A stretch of 64,000 bases of DNA, taken from Geoalkalibacter subterraneus (GTDB lineage Bacteria; Desulfobacterota; Desulfuromonadia; Desulfuromonadales; Geoalkalibacteraceae). Below the pieces are notes generated by a model. That model was given only the letters and a program-made list of their open reading frames with translations, ran no database searches and had not been told where the DNA came from. Below are positions 45,262-54,608 of this stretch, piece by piece. The stretch's first letter is position 1. Every line of letters begins with the position of its first letter. Location: NCBI RefSeq assembly GCF_000827125.1, contig NZ_CP010311.1, forward strand, positions 868,001 through 932,000. The letters run 5' to 3'. The translations under genes were made by a program, and so were the position numbers.

Positions 45262-46281
45262 TTAGAAGGAATACTGCAGGCTCAAGCTGGTCTTGAAGTC
45301 GTCTTTTTTGATATCCTCAGCCGGGTCGCTGTCACGCTCCCAGACATTGGACAGACGCAAGGACCAGGACCCGCCGAGGGAGGTCAGCAGGGCACCTTCG
45401 TTGCGCAGGGTGTAGTCTCCGAAGCTTTCGAGTTGCGGATAAAGCAGCAGCCGATCCGTAAATTTGAGCCAGGGGGTGATCTGCCAACGTGCGTTGGCGC
45501 CCAGGCGCGCGGTAATCCACTGGTCATCCTCCCCGTCGACGCGGTCTTCGGAAAAGTAGGCAATACCGGCCTCAAGCGCGAGAGCCTTGATGTCGTCTTC
45601 CCACAACTGGTAGCCGACGCCGGGGCCGACGATGGTTCGCAGGTTAAGATCCTTGAATTTGTCTTTCAGCATTTCAAGGCTGAGCAAGCCATAGAACTTC
45701 TGTGTGAAGAAGTAGTCGTATTTCAAAGATCCATAGGTGTCGCGGGTTGTCAGCTCGCCGTCTTCTTCAGCGTAGTTATAGAGGAAGGAAAGGCTGAAGC
45801 GATCCCTGAGGCTGCGGCGCATTGCCTCCGCACCGAACGATACGCTGGTGCGTTCCGTATTGCCGGCTTGGTGGGTGCCGCCCAGAAAGACGCTGCCATC
45901 CCAGTAGGTATCGGGAACATTGATGGAGCGCACCTGCGTCCAGTCGATCGGGGTGGCTCCCCGTACTTCGCTGGCCTGTAGGGTGATCTGGTCATCGTCG
46001 GTGGCAAGTTTGCCGCTCAGCACCTCCTTGCCGTTGAAGCGCAATGTGACATCTGTGTCGCTGTTGATGGAAGCGATCGCATCCATGGCAATGGCGACGT
46101 CCCCGGCGTAGGGGGTGTTGAAGGTCAGTTTGCCCTCTTTGGCGGAGACGACGCTGCCGGTAAGGCGATCGCCGTTTTTAAGGATGAGCTCGTCGGCTTC
46201 AACTGTTGGAACGATGGACAGGGACAAAAGAAGTATGAAAGTCCATGGTATGAAAGCCCGCAGCAGGGAAAGGGGTGTCAT
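45262..46281 (-). CDS. DUF481 outer-membrane beta-barrel protein
   Basis: 339 residues. A signal peptide ends near TVEADE. An N-terminal ~110-residue SH3-like region (LILKNGDRLTGSVVSAKEGK, LRFNGKEVLSGKL) is followed by a DUF481 barrel of paired strands (SVFLGGTHQAGNTERTSVSF, RDTYGSLKYDYFFTQKFYGL) ending in LSLQYSF, with the terminal Phe expected for outer-membrane barrels. The function is unknown; relatives are salt-induced outer-membrane proteins. AGGAGAC precedes the ATG at 46281; the frame upstream to 46434 has no signal-peptide logic. Confidence 0.88.
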   Translation of the reverse strand: MTPLSLLRAFIPWTFILLLSLSIVPTVEADELILKNGDRLTGSVVSAKEGKLTFNTPYAGDVAIAMDAIASINSDTDVTLRFNGKEVLSGKLATDDDQITLQASEVRGATPIDWTQVRSINVPDTYWDGSVFLGGTHQAGNTERTSVSFGAEAMRRSLRDRFSLSFLYNYAEEDGELTTRDTYGSLKYDYFFTQKFYGLLSLEMLKDKFKDLNLRTIVGPGVGYQLWEDDIKALALEAGIAYFSEDRVDGEDDQWITARLGANARWQITPWLKFTDRLLLYPQLESFGDYTLRNEGALLTSLGGSWSLRLSNVWERDSDPAEDIKKDDFKTSLSLQYSF

Positions 46282-46448
46282 GAAAGTCTCCTGTTGATGG
46301 AAAATATTCGTGTCACGACCGGAAAAATGATGCCCGGCAGAATATGGGCATTTAAAAGCGAGGGGGGGAGAATAGCGGACGGTGGTGAAAAGATCAATAG
46401 GTGGCTTGGGGATGGGAGAATCCGGTCGAATCATGAACGGGAAATCTC

Positions 46449-47033
46449 CTATCCCGTCGGTGGAGGATGTCCCAGGTGATGGCGTGCCGCATGAATGAAC
46501 TGCCGGCAGTCTTCCAGCAATTGGGGGTAGTGAATCTTGAGTTGGGGCAGGCCCTGGGCAAGAGGAGTCGGGCGGGAAAGTCGGCGAGAGAGGTTTTGCA
46601 GAACTCTGCCGATCACCTGCGGATTGCGGTAACCGGCCAGCCAGTCGTGTTCGATCATGCGTGGCGCGATGCGTTGCAGATCGGGGGGAAGCTGGTCGAA
46701 GTTATATTGCAGCAAACGGTAAACGTGTGCGGCAAAATCCTCCAGCGGTTGTGGGTGGTGGCGGTGCCACTCCCGGGCCAGGATGTGGTCATAGAAAATG
46801 TCGACCATAATGCCCCGGCAGTGTCCGAACTTCGGGTCGAGCCGCTGCCTGCTTTTTTGAAAAAAAGGATTGCCCTGGGCAAAGGCGTCGATCCGGCGAT
46901 GTTCCTCAATCCCTTGTCGCAGCAGGGGAGAGCAGCTCTCCTCGATGGCACCTTTGACGAAATCTCCCATTAAATTGCCCAGCAGACCCTCGTCGCTGCC
47001 GTCGGAGAGATAGAGGTGCATCAGGAAGTTCAT
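46449..47033 (-). CDS. acpH: Acyl carrier protein phosphodiesterase (AcpH)
   Basis: 194 residues. The family signature is clear: MNFLMHLYLSDGSDEGLLGN, the LMGDFVKG block, GIEEHRRIDAFAQGNPFFQKS, and GIMVDIFYDHILAREWHRHH. The conserved His and Asp residues bind the metal ions of an HD-like fold. The enzyme removes 4'-phosphopantetheine from holo-ACP. Its start lies 30 bases after the stop of the MshEN gene on the same strand, so it may be cotranscribed with it and the M23 gene. Confidence 0.88.
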   Translation of the reverse strand: MNFLMHLYLSDGSDEGLLGNLMGDFVKGAIEESCSPLLRQGIEEHRRIDAFAQGNPFFQKSRQRLDPKFGHCRGIMVDIFYDHILAREWHRHHPQPLEDFAAHVYRLLQYNFDQLPPDLQRIAPRMIEHDWLAGYRNPQVIGRVLQNLSRRLSRPTPLAQGLPQLKIHYPQLLEDCRQFIHAARHHLGHPPPTG

Positions 47034-47063
47034 CGGTCACTCACTCTTTGTCTCCGGCAAACA

Positions 47064-48122
47064 TCAGGTCATCATGATCTTGTTGCGCAGAATCAGGATA
47101 TCAAGGGCCAGCGTTGCTTTCTGCGTCAGTTTCTGCAGATCGAAAAACTCTCCCGTCAGCATGGAAGGCTGCCCGGTGACATAGAGGATGCAGATGACGC
47201 GACCCTGCTTGACCCAGGGAATCAGGAGGGTTGTTTCCGGCGGCAGGTTCTGCAGTTCTTCAAGAAGTCGATTGTTTTCGGTGGTATCCGGCGGCGTGCC
47301 GAGGTAGAAGCTGCCTGTCTCGACGACGGTCTTGAGAATGGAGGGGTCGTTCAGAGAAATATGAAAATGGTCGAAATCGGGGACCTTCTTGCCGTTGATC
47401 CTTGCCTGCCAACCGTGCGCCATTCCGTCGCGGATAAGAAAAAGCGCCGATTTGTCAAAGGTGCGCCCAATATATTTCAGAACGAGGGGCGCGATCTGAT
47501 CGCGTTCGCGTACATCGGCAAGAGCCTGTGACAGTTCGTCAATGGCATATCGGGAGATATTCTCGCGCCACGACGGATCATTTGTTCTGGCTGGTGATAT
47601 TGACGCAGTCGAGCTTCCGGAAGATCCGGTTTTTTTTGCCGGCGGATTTTTTTTGAGAATCTGCTTGATCACCGGAACATAACGGACATCGCGGTCGATG
47701 CCGTAGTGCTTCTCCAGCGCTAAAAACAGGCTAACCTCCGGCGCCACCAGGGGATGAATGGCATAACCGCTGATAAACCCGATTTCGTCCACGGCTCGCA
47801 GGTCCGAGGGATCAACCATTGCCAGGTAGAGTCGTTTTTTCTCCTGCCGCAGCGGTACGACTTTGTATTTCTGTGCAATCTTGCGGGGGATCAAGCGGAC
47901 CAGTTCCGCCGGGATATTGAGCAATTCTTCACTTCCGGTGAAGGGAACCCTGAGCTTTTCGCTGAGAACCCGGGCGATGTCTTCTTCTTCGGCCACTCCC
48001 ATCTCGATCAGGTTGGTGCCGAGCCTGCCTCCGAATATGGTCTGGTATTTCAGCGCTTCGTCCAGTTGCTGAAGGGAAATCAGCCCTTCCTGAACGAGCA
48101 TTGTGCCGAGTTTGATGGCCAT
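47064..48122 (-). CDS. Stand-alone MshEN (c-di-GMP-binding) protein with GAF-like C-terminus
   Basis: 352 residues. Residues ~1-145 form a GspE-N/MshEN domain with both tandem halves of the c-di-GMP motif (KLGTMLVQEGLISLQQLDEA and RLGTNLIEMGVAEEEDIARV, ending LRVPF). The usual ATPase of MshE/GspE is missing. A Ser/Lys-rich linker (~155-180) leads to a C-terminal GAF-like domain (SALFLIRDGMAHGWQARING, LLIPWVKQGRVICILYVTG). It is likely a c-di-GMP receptor acting through protein contacts. Binding is inferred from the motif. It lies between acpH and the M23 peptidase on the same strand. Confidence 0.82.
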   Translation of the reverse strand: MAIKLGTMLVQEGLISLQQLDEALKYQTIFGGRLGTNLIEMGVAEEEDIARVLSEKLRVPFTGSEELLNIPAELVRLIPRKIAQKYKVVPLRQEKKRLYLAMVDPSDLRAVDEIGFISGYAIHPLVAPEVSLFLALEKHYGIDRDVRYVPVIKQILKKNPPAKKTGSSGSSTASISPARTNDPSWRENISRYAIDELSQALADVRERDQIAPLVLKYIGRTFDKSALFLIRDGMAHGWQARINGKKVPDFDHFHISLNDPSILKTVVETGSFYLGTPPDTTENNRLLEELQNLPPETTLLIPWVKQGRVICILYVTGQPSMLTGEFFDLQKLTQKATLALDILILRNKIMMT

Positions 48123-48175
48123 CCGTGTTACGCCTCTGAAAAAAAATGTATTTTGTGCATTCCGCTGAAGATGGA

Positions 48176-49534
48176 TCAGGGGTTCGACTCGATCTGCGCC
48201 TGACGGATATTCGCGTCACCATCCAGCTGTGCCAGCAGGGGGGCTGCATGCTGCTTGAATTCAGCCATATTTTGTGAAGAGACGGACGGGGCGGCAGGAG
48301 CTTTGATGCGGGCCGGGTTGATCGGTGCGCCGTTTTTACGCATGCGAAAACAGAGATGGGGGCCGGTGGCCAGTCCGGTGCTGCCGACGTAGCCGATCAC
48401 CTGCCCCTGGCTCAGTCGCTTGCCTTGGGTCATGCCGCGCGCGAATTTGCTCATGTGCAGATAAAGGGAGGTGTAGCCGTTGACGTGGCGGATTTCCATG
48501 AAATTGCCGTTGGCCCGAGTGTAGCCAATGCGGATGATGGTGCCGTCTCCCACCGTCTTGATGGGGGTCCCCGTCGGCGCGGCGTAGTCGATGGCGGGGT
48601 GAGATTTCCAGGTTTTGGTGATCGGGTGGTAGCGCCGCATCGTGTAGCCGGATGAGATGCGGGTGAAAGACAGGGGAGCCTTGAGAAAAGCCTTGCGCAG
48701 GCTGCGCCCTTCAGAGTCATAGTAGGCGGCGGAGCGCTCTCCGTCCTTGAACAGGATGGCGTCGAATGTTTTGCCCTGGTTGATGAACTGTGCCGCAAGG
48801 ATGCGGCCGTAACCGCTGGGTTCTCCCTCCCGGTAGCGCTTCTCCACCAGCGCCTTGAAGCTGTCGCCCTGGCGGATGTCGAGGATGAAGTCGACATCCC
48901 AGGCGAAAATGTCCGCCAGCCTCATGGCAAGCTCGGGGGCTTCTCCGGAATCGGCGATTGCGGAGAACAGGTTGGATTCGATCCGCCCCTGAACAATTTC
49001 CGTTTCAACGGTATAAGGGATGGGGATGCGCTCGATCTCAAACCCTTCTTCTCCCTTTTTGACCAGCAGCTGTTCTTCCCGGTCGATCTCATAGAGAAAA
49101 CTCTCAAAGTCTCCATCTGCCAGGCAGATCTGATAGGGCTGGCCCGCACAGATTCCGGTCAGGGGGAAAACCTTTTGGCTCTGCTGCGACAGGCGGTGAA
49201 TCTCCTGCGGAGAAAAGTGGTCTTTGAATAAAGCGGTGATGGTATCGCCGGGTGCGATGAAATCCTTGATGACCTCACGCGCGATTTCCGGCTCCGGACG
49301 ATGATTCTCCAGAGAGGAGATCGCTGGAGGGCTATCGGCGTCGTCGGCAGCCTGTACCTCTACGGGGTCCGGTTGGAAATGGGCTTCCGTCACGCCGGCA
49401 TCCTGTTGAAGCAGGAAAAAACCGGCGGTAAACGCTGCGGCCAGGCACATGAAAAGCAGAGGCAACCGGTCGCGAAAGCGGCTCCGCCGTTTGCTCCTGT
49501 TGGAGCTCTGGGGGGGATTGAAATCAAAATCCAT
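48176..49534 (-). CDS. M23 family metallopeptidase (MepM-like)
   Basis: 452 residues. An N-terminal membrane anchor (LPLLFMCLAAAFTAGFFLLQ) and a long central OapA/LysM-like region (FIAPGDTITALFKDHFSPQE) precede the lysostaphin-type zinc domain: HPAIDYAAPTGTPIKTVGDG (HxxxD), YTSLYLHMSKFARG (HxH-type) and GPHLCFRMRKNG. It should be a periplasmic endopeptidase cleaving peptidoglycan cross-links for growth or division. The domain order matches E. coli MepM/YebA. It is the first gene of the M23-MshEN-acpH run on the minus strand. Confidence 0.9.
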   Translation of the reverse strand: MDFDFNPPQSSNRSKRRSRFRDRLPLLFMCLAAAFTAGFFLLQQDAGVTEAHFQPDPVEVQAADDADSPPAISSLENHRPEPEIAREVIKDFIAPGDTITALFKDHFSPQEIHRLSQQSQKVFPLTGICAGQPYQICLADGDFESFLYEIDREEQLLVKKGEEGFEIERIPIPYTVETEIVQGRIESNLFSAIADSGEAPELAMRLADIFAWDVDFILDIRQGDSFKALVEKRYREGEPSGYGRILAAQFINQGKTFDAILFKDGERSAAYYDSEGRSLRKAFLKAPLSFTRISSGYTMRRYHPITKTWKSHPAIDYAAPTGTPIKTVGDGTIIRIGYTRANGNFMEIRHVNGYTSLYLHMSKFARGMTQGKRLSQGQVIGYVGSTGLATGPHLCFRMRKNGAPINPARIKAPAAPSVSSQNMAEFKQHAAPLLAQLDGDANIRQAQIESNP

Positions 49535-49737
49535 ACACTATCCTGAGACAATTGAAATGTGCCGGGAAAAGCCAGCCCTTGCCGATGCTATCAGCCTTGC
49601 GTGGGAATTGTCCAGAGTCAATCGCTGTGAAGTCGAGAAGAGCAATAGGCCTTTTCATCCTCGAACATCTGCGGTAAAAATGATGAATTCTGCAACCGTT
49701 TAAAGTTTCCGGTCTTTTCTGTCGACAAGGATAAACA

Positions 49738-50874
49738 ATGGCCAACCGACAAAGAATCATTGATGAATTTACTCGCCTGGCGTCCATTGCCAGCCCGTCT
49801 TTTCATGAAGGGGAGATCGCGCGCTATCTGACCCGCCGCTTCCAGGAACTGGGTGGAGAGGTTTTCACGGATGACGCCGGCACCCGCATCGGGGCCGAAA
49901 GCGGCAACCTGATAGTGACCTTTCCCGCGGAGGGGCGCGACAGCGAGCCGCTGATGCTCTCGGTGCACATGGATATGGTCGAGCCGGCCGCAGGGGTAAA
50001 ACCCGTCTTGAACAACGGGGTTTTCACCAGTGCGGGGCCGACGGTTCTCGGCGCCGACGACAAGGCGGGGATTGTCGAAATTATGGAGGCCATTGAACTG
50101 CTGCGCGAGCGCGGCATTCCCCGCGGGCCGTTGGAGGTGGTGGTGACCGTGTGCGAGGAGGCCGGGCTGCTCGGCGCCAAAAATCTCGATTATTCCCGCC
50201 TGCGAAGCCGACGTGGGCTGGCGCTGGATACCACCGGGATTGATCTGGCGATTCACCGCGCGCCCTGCGCTGACAAGCTGCGCTTTGAAATCACCGGCCG
50301 CGATTCCCATGCGGGGATTGCGCCGGAGCGCGGCGTGTCGGCCATCGAAACGGCGGCGCGTGCTGTCACCGCCATGCGTCTCGGCCGCATCGATGATGAA
50401 ACCACCGCGAATATCGGCACCATCCGCGGCGGTCAGGCCATCAATATCGTGCCTCGCAACGTGGTGCTCGAAGGGGAGGTGCGCAGCCACGACCCGGCCA
50501 AACTCAAGAGCCAGGGTGAGCACATGATCGCCTGTTTCGGGCAGGCGGCGGGCGAGATGAGCCGTGAAATCGACGGGGTCATGGTGCGTCCGGAGATCCG
50601 CTGCGAGGTCATCTCCGACTATCCGGTCATGCACGTGCCGCTGGAGAGCGACATGGTAGCGCTGGTGAGGGCTGCGGGGGAAGCGATCGGTCATCCGCTG
50701 ACGGTGCGTGCGGCGGGCGGTGGCAGCGACGCCAATATCTTCAACAGTCACGGCATCGAGACCTTGATTGTCGGCACCGGCATGACCCATGTGCACACTG
50801 AGCAGGAGTCGGTGCGGGTCACGGATATGGAGCGCGTGGCCGAATTCCTGGTGGAGGTGATGAAGCGGGCATGA
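49738..50874 (+). CDS. M20 family peptidase (PepT/PepV-like aminopeptidase)
   Basis: 378 residues. Di-zinc M20 features: the first ligand and catalytic Asp in LSVHMDMVEP, a bridging Asp in TVLGADDKAGIVEIMEA, the catalytic Glu pair in VVVTVCEEAGLLGAKN, and the terminal His in GTGMTHVHTEQESV. The dimerisation domain lies between ~190 and 300. It resembles the tripeptidase T-like group that cuts short peptides in the cytosol. AAGGA lies 6 bases before the ATG. The stop overlaps the start of the aminotransferase gene (ATGA), so the two are translated from one message. Confidence 0.9.
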   Translation: MANRQRIIDEFTRLASIASPSFHEGEIARYLTRRFQELGGEVFTDDAGTRIGAESGNLIVTFPAEGRDSEPLMLSVHMDMVEPAAGVKPVLNNGVFTSAGPTVLGADDKAGIVEIMEAIELLRERGIPRGPLEVVVTVCEEAGLLGAKNLDYSRLRSRRGLALDTTGIDLAIHRAPCADKLRFEITGRDSHAGIAPERGVSAIETAARAVTAMRLGRIDDETTANIGTIRGGQAINIVPRNVVLEGEVRSHDPAKLKSQGEHMIACFGQAAGEMSREIDGVMVRPEIRCEVISDYPVMHVPLESDMVALVRAAGEAIGHPLTVRAAGGGSDANIFNSHGIETLIVGTGMTHVHTEQESVRVTDMERVAEFLVEVMKRA

Positions 50875-52046
50875 AATACCGGATCAACCCCCTGGTCGAA
50901 GCAGTGAACTTCCCCCCCATCTCCGAGGTCTGGGAGTGGGTTGCGGCCAAGCGCTGTCCCCGGGACATCCCCTTGATCGATCTTTGCCAGGCGGTGCCGT
51001 CCCATCCGCCGGATGCGGGGCTCGTCGCTCATCTGAAAAATCTGATGGATGATCCTGCGACCTATCGCTATACCCCGGACGAGGGCCTTGCGGAGGTGCG
51101 CGAAGGTTTAAGCGCCTATTACCAGCGCCGCTACGGGGCGCAGATGATACCGGAGTACCTGTGCCTGACGATCGGTGCCAGCCAGGCCTTCTGGCTGACG
51201 ATGGTGACCCTGTGCCGCCCCGGCGACGAGGTGGTGGTCGTGGTGCCTTATTACTTCGACCACGTGATGGCCCTCGACATGCTCGGCATCCGCAGCGTCT
51301 TTGTGCCCTTCGACGATCAGAACGGCGGCATCCCGGACCCCCGCGCCCTGGCCTCGCGCATCAACGAGCGGACCCGGGCGCTGCTGATGGTGACGCCCAG
51401 CAATCCCACCGGTGTGGTGATGCCGCCGGAGGTGCTGGAGGAAATTCATGAGCTGGCGCGTAAAAACGACGTCGCTCTCGTCCTGGATGAAACCTACCAG
51501 GCGTTTATCCCCGGCGGCGGCCGTCCCCACAACCTGTTCTGCGATCCCGACTGGAGCGATCATTTCATTCACATCGCCTCCTACGGCAAAACCTTCGCCC
51601 TGACCGGCATGCGTGCCGGCGTGCTGGCCGCCTCCCCCGATTTTATGCGGCAGGCCCTCAAGGCGCAGGATACCATGGCGGTGTGCGCGCCGCGCCTGAC
51701 GCAGCAGGCCATTTTGTACGGAGTGACCCGCCTCGACGGCTGGGTCGCGGCAAAAAGGGACGAGATGCAGCGCCGTCACGACCTGTTCGTGGAGGAGTTC
51801 ACCAAGGGCGGCAATCCCTTCAGGCTGGTTGCCAGCGGTTCCTTTTTCGCCTGGGTACGCCATCCCTTCACCGGGCACAGCGGGCGGCAGGTGGCGCGCC
51901 TGCTGCTGGAGGAAGCGGGGGTGCTGACCCTCGGCGGCGAGGTGTTCGGCCCCGCCCTGTCCGGCTACCTGCGCATTGCGCTGGGGAATATCACCGAGGA
52001 TCGAATTGCCGAGGCGGTGGGGCGGTTGCGTGAGTTTCCGGTTTAA
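50871..52046 (+). CDS. PLP-dependent class I/II aminotransferase
   Basis: 391 residues. Fold-type I signatures: YRYTPDEGLAEVREGLSAYY, the cofactor-stacking region LTIGASQAFWLTMVTLCRPGDEV, SNPTGVVMPPEVLEE, LVLDETYQAFI, and the Schiff-base Lys in SYGKTFALTGMRAG. An Arg near the C-terminus (GYLRIALGNI) binds the substrate carboxylate. The natural amino acid is not evident; being joined to a peptidase gene by a 4-base overlap suggests use of peptide-derived amino acids. The hrpB frame runs antisense across most of this gene. Confidence 0.9.
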   Translation: MKYRINPLVEAVNFPPISEVWEWVAAKRCPRDIPLIDLCQAVPSHPPDAGLVAHLKNLMDDPATYRYTPDEGLAEVREGLSAYYQRRYGAQMIPEYLCLTIGASQAFWLTMVTLCRPGDEVVVVVPYYFDHVMALDMLGIRSVFVPFDDQNGGIPDPRALASRINERTRALLMVTPSNPTGVVMPPEVLEEIHELARKNDVALVLDETYQAFIPGGGRPHNLFCDPDWSDHFIHIASYGKTFALTGMRAGVLAASPDFMRQALKAQDTMAVCAPRLTQQAILYGVTRLDGWVAAKRDEMQRRHDLFVEEFTKGGNPFRLVASGSFFAWVRHPFTGHSGRQVARLLLEEAGVLTLGGEVFGPALSGYLRIALGNITEDRIAEAVGRLREFPV

Positions 52047-54605
52047 AGGCTGTGATGGGTGGAGTGTGATGGGGGATGGAGGGCAGCGTTTTTTATTGCG
52101 GGGGCGGGTGGCGCGAGTGGCAACTGCGCTCCAGGGGTCGTCGGGCCATGGGTGCTTCGGGTAGCGGCCGGACAGTTCTTTTTTGACCTCGGGGTAGATG
52201 TTGTTCCAGAAACTGCGCAGATCCTGGGTCACCGCCAGGGGGCGGCGCGCGGGCGAGAGCAGATGAATTGTCACCGGAACGCGCCCCTCAAATACAGCCG
52301 GGGTGTCAGCCAGACCGAAAAGTTCCTGCAATTTAACCGCCAGCACCGGTCCCTCGGGTCCGTAATCGACCCGCACGCGCGAACCGCTCGGCACCTCCAG
52401 GTGCATCGGCGCCAATGTGTCCAGCCGCTGGCGGGTACGCCAGTCCAGCAGCGCGTGCAGCGCCGGTAGCGGATCGAAGCGGGCCAGGTCGTCCAGGGTG
52501 CGGCAACCGGTCAGGTAGGGTCCCAGCCAATTTCCCAGGTCCGCTGTCAGCTTTTCATCTGAGACATCCAGCCATTCACCGGATTCGTCCTGTTCGGCGA
52601 CAAATCGCAGCCGCGCCAGAAACTGGCGGCTGTCGCGTGACCACCCCAACCCCTCAAGCCCGCGGCGGCGCAATCCCTGCAACAACGCCGGAATCCGCTC
52701 TGACTCTTCTGCCCTTACAGGCTTTTGTGCCAGCACCAGCGCGTCAAAAGCCAGGATTTCGCGCGCGGTCACTCGCTGCTCGCGCTCATCCCAGTCCACT
52801 TCACGGCGTCGGATCAGGCGCGATTGAAAATCCTGCTCGATCCATTCCCGCTCCAGACGGCTGGCCCGGCGGATCTCCCCTTCGCGCCGGTCGCCGCCGA
52901 ACACCTCGACCGCCACCAGAAAGGGAAAAGCCCTGACCGCACTGTCTTTGCCCAAGTGCACGCCGCGGCCGTTGGCGAGCAGATAGCGGCGTGATCCGGG
53001 TTCACGCTGCGCTGCGATGCGATCGGGAAACGCGGCTGCCAGCAGCCGGCCGACCTGCTCCACCGAAGGCGAGCGATGCGGCTCCGGCTTCTCCCCCAAC
53101 CGCCGCAGCCAATATTCTGCCGCCTGCACTACCCGGCGGCGGGAGTGTGTATCGTTGTTGCCGTTGCCGCCTCCGTCCAGCCAGGCCAGGTCTTCCAGCA
53201 GATCGCTGTCGAGCGTTCCCCGTCCCGATTCGCGGCGAGGCACAGCAACCTGTTCGCTCAGAATCGCCGCCAGGCGGCAGGCCAGACGCGGGTATTGGCG
53301 CTTTTGCCCCTGCAGTATCATAGCTGCCAGCCGCGGGTGCGCACCCAATTCCGCCATGGCGCGCCCCTGAGGCGTAATGCGATAGTGGTCATCCAGGGCG
53401 CCAAGCTGGGCCAGCAGTTTGCGCGCCGCCGTCAGGGCACCGGCGGGCGGAGGGTCGAGCCAGCTTAGTGCATCGCTGTCATCTATCCCCCACAGGGCCA
53501 GGTCCAGCGCCAGATCGCACAGATCCACACGGCGAATCTCCGGAACATTATGCGCCCGCAGGCTCCCCTGGGTCGCGTCCGTCCACAGTCGGTAGCAGAT
53601 CCCGGGGCCGAGGCGGGCGGCGCGTCCCGCCCGCTGGGTGGCTGAAGCTGCGGAAATGCGCTCCGTTTCAAGCCGCGACGTGGCGCTGGCGGCATCGAAG
53701 GCGACACGCCGCGCCAGGCCGGAATCGACCACCACCTGCACCCCCTCGATGGTGAGGCTGGTCTCGGCGATGTTGGTTGCAAGAACCACTTTGCGTCGGG
53801 GCTGGGGCAGAATGACACGCTCCTGGGCGGCAAACGGGAGGTTTCCATACAACGGGCAGAGTAGGACAGGTGAGTCTTGGAGACGGGATTCCAGCAGGTT
53901 GGCGCAGCGACGGATCTCCGCCGCTCCCGGAAGAAAGACCAGCACGTCGCCTTCGTGGCGGCGCAGAACGGTTTCCACGCAATGCGCTGTTTCCTCCACC
54001 ACCGGCCTGCCCGGGTCGCGGTCCAGATAGCGGATGTCGAGAGGGTGGCTGCGCCCCGTGGTCGTGAGCAGCGGCGCGTCACCCAGCAGGCGGCTGACCG
54101 GTTCGGCATCCAGGGTGGCGGACATCACCAGCAGGCGCAGGTCGTCGCGCAGCCCCTGCTGCACATCACGACACAGGGCCAGGGCGAGGTCCGAATGAAG
54201 ATTACGCTCGTGGAATTCATCGAAGATCACCAGCCCGACCCCTTCGAGCAGGGGATCGCTCTGCAGCCGCCGCGCCAGAATACCTTCGGTTACCACCTCG
54301 ATGCGGGTGCGGGGCGACACCCTGCGGTCAAAACGGATGGCATAGCCGATCGTTTCTCCGACCCTTTCGCCCCGTTGCTGCGCCATGAACCGCGCTGCAT
54401 TGGACGCGGCCAGGCGGCGCGGTTCCAGCATCAGGATGCGCTTTCCGGCAAGCCAGGCTTCTTCGAGTAGAGCGGGCGGCACCCGGGTGGTCTTGCCCGT
54501 TCCAGGCGGCGCCTGCAGCACGGCACAACGGCCCAGCGACAGCGCCTCCTTCAGTTGCGGAAGAATCCCCTCGACAGACAGAGGCTCCTCACTCCTCACT
54601 CCCAA
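51108..54605 (-). CDS. hrpB: ATP-dependent RNA helicase HrpB, with read-through antisense tail
   Basis: The frame is 1165 residues; the HrpB family is about 820-850. Helicase motifs: Walker A APPGTGKTTRVPPALL, DEFHERN, MSATLDAEPVS, TNIAETSLTIEGV and QRAGRAARLGPG. The family-specific C-terminal domain ends at FWNNIYPEVKKELSGRYPKH, PWPDDPWSAVATRATRPR, about residue 838 (near 52090). The remaining ~320 residues are antisense to the aminotransferase gene and look non-native. A stop (TAA, 52093-52095) lies one frame away right after a run of five C, so a one-base indel would give a normal end. No good start exists; TTG at 54605 is used. It is 3 bases past the protease stop. Confidence 0.85.
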   Translation of the reverse strand: MGVRSEEPLSVEGILPQLKEALSLGRCAVLQAPPGTGKTTRVPPALLEEAWLAGKRILMLEPRRLAASNAARFMAQQRGERVGETIGYAIRFDRRVSPRTRIEVVTEGILARRLQSDPLLEGVGLVIFDEFHERNLHSDLALALCRDVQQGLRDDLRLLVMSATLDAEPVSRLLGDAPLLTTTGRSHPLDIRYLDRDPGRPVVEETAHCVETVLRRHEGDVLVFLPGAAEIRRCANLLESRLQDSPVLLCPLYGNLPFAAQERVILPQPRRKVVLATNIAETSLTIEGVQVVVDSGLARRVAFDAASATSRLETERISAASATQRAGRAARLGPGICYRLWTDATQGSLRAHNVPEIRRVDLCDLALDLALWGIDDSDALSWLDPPPAGALTAARKLLAQLGALDDHYRITPQGRAMAELGAHPRLAAMILQGQKRQYPRLACRLAAILSEQVAVPRRESGRGTLDSDLLEDLAWLDGGGNGNNDTHSRRRVVQAAEYWLRRLGEKPEPHRSPSVEQVGRLLAAAFPDRIAAQREPGSRRYLLANGRGVHLGKDSAVRAFPFLVAVEVFGGDRREGEIRRASRLEREWIEQDFQSRLIRRREVDWDEREQRVTAREILAFDALVLAQKPVRAEESERIPALLQGLRRRGLEGLGWSRDSRQFLARLRFVAEQDESGEWLDVSDEKLTADLGNWLGPYLTGCRTLDDLARFDPLPALHALLDWRTRQRLDTLAPMHLEVPSGSRVRVDYGPEGPVLAVKLQELFGLADTPAVFEGRVPVTIHLLSPARRPLAVTQDLRSFWNNIYPEVKKELSGRYPKHPWPDDPWSAVATRATRPRNKKRCPPSPITLHPSQPLNRKLTQPPHRLGNSILGDIPQRNAQVAGQGGAEHLAAEGQHPRFLQQQARHLPPAVPGEGMAYPGEKGTAGNQPEGIAALGELLHEQVVTALHLVPFCRDPAVEAGHSVQNGLLRQARRAHRHGILRLEGLPHKIGGGGQHAGTHAGQGEGFAVGGDVNEMIAPVGIAEQVVGTAAAGDKRLVGFIQDESDVVFTRQLMNFLQHLRRHHHTGGIAGRHHQQRPGPLVDARGQGAGVRDAAVLIVEGHKDAADAEHVEGHHVVEVIRHHDHHLVAGAAQGHHRQPEGLAGTDRQAQVLRYHLRPVAALVIGA

Positions 54606-54608
54606 AGC

